Shown: piece after piece, positions 62,923 through 64,000 of the stretch
How positions within the stretch are numbered: position 1 is the stretch's first letter
Layout: the number at the start of each line of letters is the position of its first letter
The notes under the pieces: model-generated
Told to the model about the DNA's origin: nothing
Databases searched by the model: none
Seen by the model: only the letters and a program-made list of their open reading frames with translations
Origin: Lentisphaera marina
GTDB lineage: Bacteria > Verrucomicrobiota > Lentisphaeria > Lentisphaerales > Lentisphaeraceae
Direction: 5' to 3'
Assembly: GCF_028745505.1 (NCBI RefSeq)
Contig: NZ_JAQZZL010000001.1
Span: 1,671,818-1,735,817, forward strand
DNA: 64,000 bases
Translations under genes and position numbers: made by a program

Positions 62923-64000
62923 AAGAGAAACCAAGAGATCATCGTCCTAAAGTAATCAGTTTCCGCACAGCATTAGATGGATTGAACATCGCCGCCAAAC
63001 AAAGTGTCCTTTGGCCATGTCACGCCTTCAATATCTCTATTCCGCAAAAGAAAAAAAGCGGTCTCAATGTGTTTGAAGAAACTATCTTAAAGATAACGGA
63101 GATTGAATCCGGTGATACTTACAAAATTGCCGATATTGCTTGCCTCTTTGATCGGGACAAAGAAGGTAAAGTTATTACTGATGAAGATGGAAAGAAGCAG
63201 ACTGCTTTAGTGGCCTTCATTCAAAATCGTCTCAAGCAACTCGCTCTTTTGAATGACCGCTATGAGTTATCTGAGTACGGTCAAGAGCTCTTGAACGAGT
63301 GGCAGAATAAATCAGACGGAAATCTGGAATACACCGTGGCCACAGTGTTTGTAGATCTGCTGTCCGGCAAGCTTCTACCCTATGTCAGCACGGAGCAGCT
63401 GAGCTATAAAAAAATCTCAAGGATTGGTGACAACGGATTTATTGATTTTCTAATTAACCCAACCAATGAGAAGTCGAGAGTCAGTGCAAGACAGATACGC
63501 CCTTCAAAAGACTCTTTCTGGAAAGCAGTCCCTGACTCCAACGATATCATCAGAGCTATCAGAGAGTTTAAGAAAAAATATAAACGGTATGCCCTGTTAA
63601 ACCAAGTGGCCGATAAGTACTCTCCTCCAGTGCCAATGGCTGAAGCCATATCTTTACATGATAATTCGGAGCTGGTTTACTTGCATTGCAATGTCCTTAT
63701 CCAGGTAGGGAATTCTGATCTATTGGTGTCGGATGGTTTTGGTTTTGGTTTTTCTGAAAGCTTTGCCCATTATCTTACGTCTCAGGACTGGAAGTGGGTC
63801 ATAGACATCAAGAAGAAAGGAGTTGTGAACAGAATTTCCACTGAGAAAAAAGACGCTACTTATTCGAAGGATTATTCGTGGAGGTACCCCACTATCACTA
63901 AGTTGTTTATGGATCCTGAATATGGTATCAATTCCGCATTGAAAAAAATAAATAAATCTCCAGAAACCGAGCATGAAGAAAGAGAATACATCTATAACAG
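62919..64000 (+). CDS. Large protein of unknown function, N-terminal part (runs off the window)
   Basis: The frame starts with an ATG overlapping the helicase stop by 4 bp and is open to the window edge (360 residues). Residues 1-100 look like a small alpha/beta domain ('TYKIADIACLFDRDKEGKV', 'FIQNRLKQLALLNDRYELSEYG', which could be a winged helix). The rest has beta-rich stretches and 'LHCNVLIQVGNSDLLVSDGFGFGFSES'. I recognise no family. The operon continues beyond the window. Confidence 0.75.
   Translation, partial: MKEKPRDHRPKVISFRTALDGLNIAAKQSVLWPCHAFNISIPQKKKSGLNVFEETILKITEIESGDTYKIADIACLFDRDKEGKVITDEDGKKQTALVAFIQNRLKQLALLNDRYELSEYGQELLNEWQNKSDGNLEYTVATVFVDLLSGKLLPYVSTEQLSYKKISRIGDNGFIDFLINPTNEKSRVSARQIRPSKDSFWKAVPDSNDIIRAIREFKKKYKRYALLNQVADKYSPPVPMAEAISLHDNSELVYLHCNVLIQVGNSDLLVSDGFGFGFSESFAHYLTSQDWKWVIDIKKKGVVNRISTEKKDATYSKDYSWRYPTITKLFMDPEYGINSALKKINKSPETEHEEREYIYN

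Noticed and set aside
48848..64000. BREX, DISARM or Zorya system
   Set aside because: There is no PglZ, BrxC, DrmA/B or ZorA/B-type protein. The helicase is of SF1 Upf1 type and the phosphatase is PP2C.

Overview
The window looks like a marine, low-to-moderate GC bacterium of the PVC group, most probably Lentisphaerota. This is inferred from type II pseudopilin-like proteins with an N-terminal FTLIEVLVVVAIIG segment, very large secreted heparinase II/III-like proteins, a formylglycine sulfatase, and PA14/LamG/CHB_HEX accessory domains. No 16S rRNA or other phylogenetic marker is present, so the taxon is inference.

Left half (1 to about 31,000): a polysaccharide-degradation locus. Five paralogous heparinase II/III-like proteins (one cut by the window edge) share a 'GIHPR'-type N-terminal motif and an 'FRTAG..RG.HPY.L..DDI..DD' C-terminal block. 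With them are a CE7 acetyl esterase, a DUF1961-like protein, a secreted alpha/beta hydrolase, an HSL-type esterase with a concanavalin-like tail, a Kelch-repeat protein, an S1 sulfatase, a GH31 glycosidase, a Gfo/Idh/MocA oxidoreductase and a GntR/LacI-type regulator. Together they suggest uptake and trimming of a sulfated, acetylated (marine) glycan. The locus has been rearranged. A [regulator-esterase-Kelch] segment exists twice, and each copy has lost the part that the other keeps. Fragments of a fucosidase-like gene, a lyase, a pseudopilin, an MFS transporter and a TIM-barrel epimerase lie between intact genes. A repeated ATAGAATAC box upstream of several genes may be a regulator site.

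Middle (about 31,900 to 34,115): a group II intron with an intact reverse transcriptase/maturase and a recognisable domain V, sitting just beyond the terminator of a tRNA-Pro(GGG) gene.

Right half (about 34,650 to the end, all on + strand): a dense defence-type island. It starts with a two-gene unit that may be a toxin-antitoxin pair, then an excisionase-type HTH gene overlapping an RtcR-like regulator (CARF domain plus sigma-54 AAA+ plus Fis HTH). Next come type I restriction genes hsdR, hsdM and hsdS, a methylase-like/specificity-like/histidine-kinase fusion, a receiver-domain protein and a P-loop/metallo-beta-lactamase protein. A consensus-like sigma-54 promoter follows, preceded by long inverted arms, and directly after it lies the 5' stub of a patatin-like gene (DGGGMRG). 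Then a tight operon of at least twelve genes runs off the window: a vWA protein, a WXG100-like protein, a coiled-coil PD-(D/E)XK protein, two small proteins, an FtsK/EssC-like ATPase, a tandem-CARF PD-(D/E)XK nuclease, a second vWA protein, a PP2C phosphatase, a Ser/Thr kinase with a zinc ribbon (the vWA/PP2C/kinase set matches the TerY-P triad), an SF1 Upf1/Dna2-like helicase and an unknown protein.

Working model (inference): a nucleotide ligand or nucleic-acid end sensed by the RtcR-like CARF switches on the sigma-54 promoter, deploying an operon whose nuclease carries the same kind of CARF domain, while the restriction system and its kinase fusion act as an upstream sensor. No cas10, CBASS cyclase or CRISPR array lies in the window, so the ligand source, if there is one, is elsewhere. 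I do not recognise the complete gene set as a named system.
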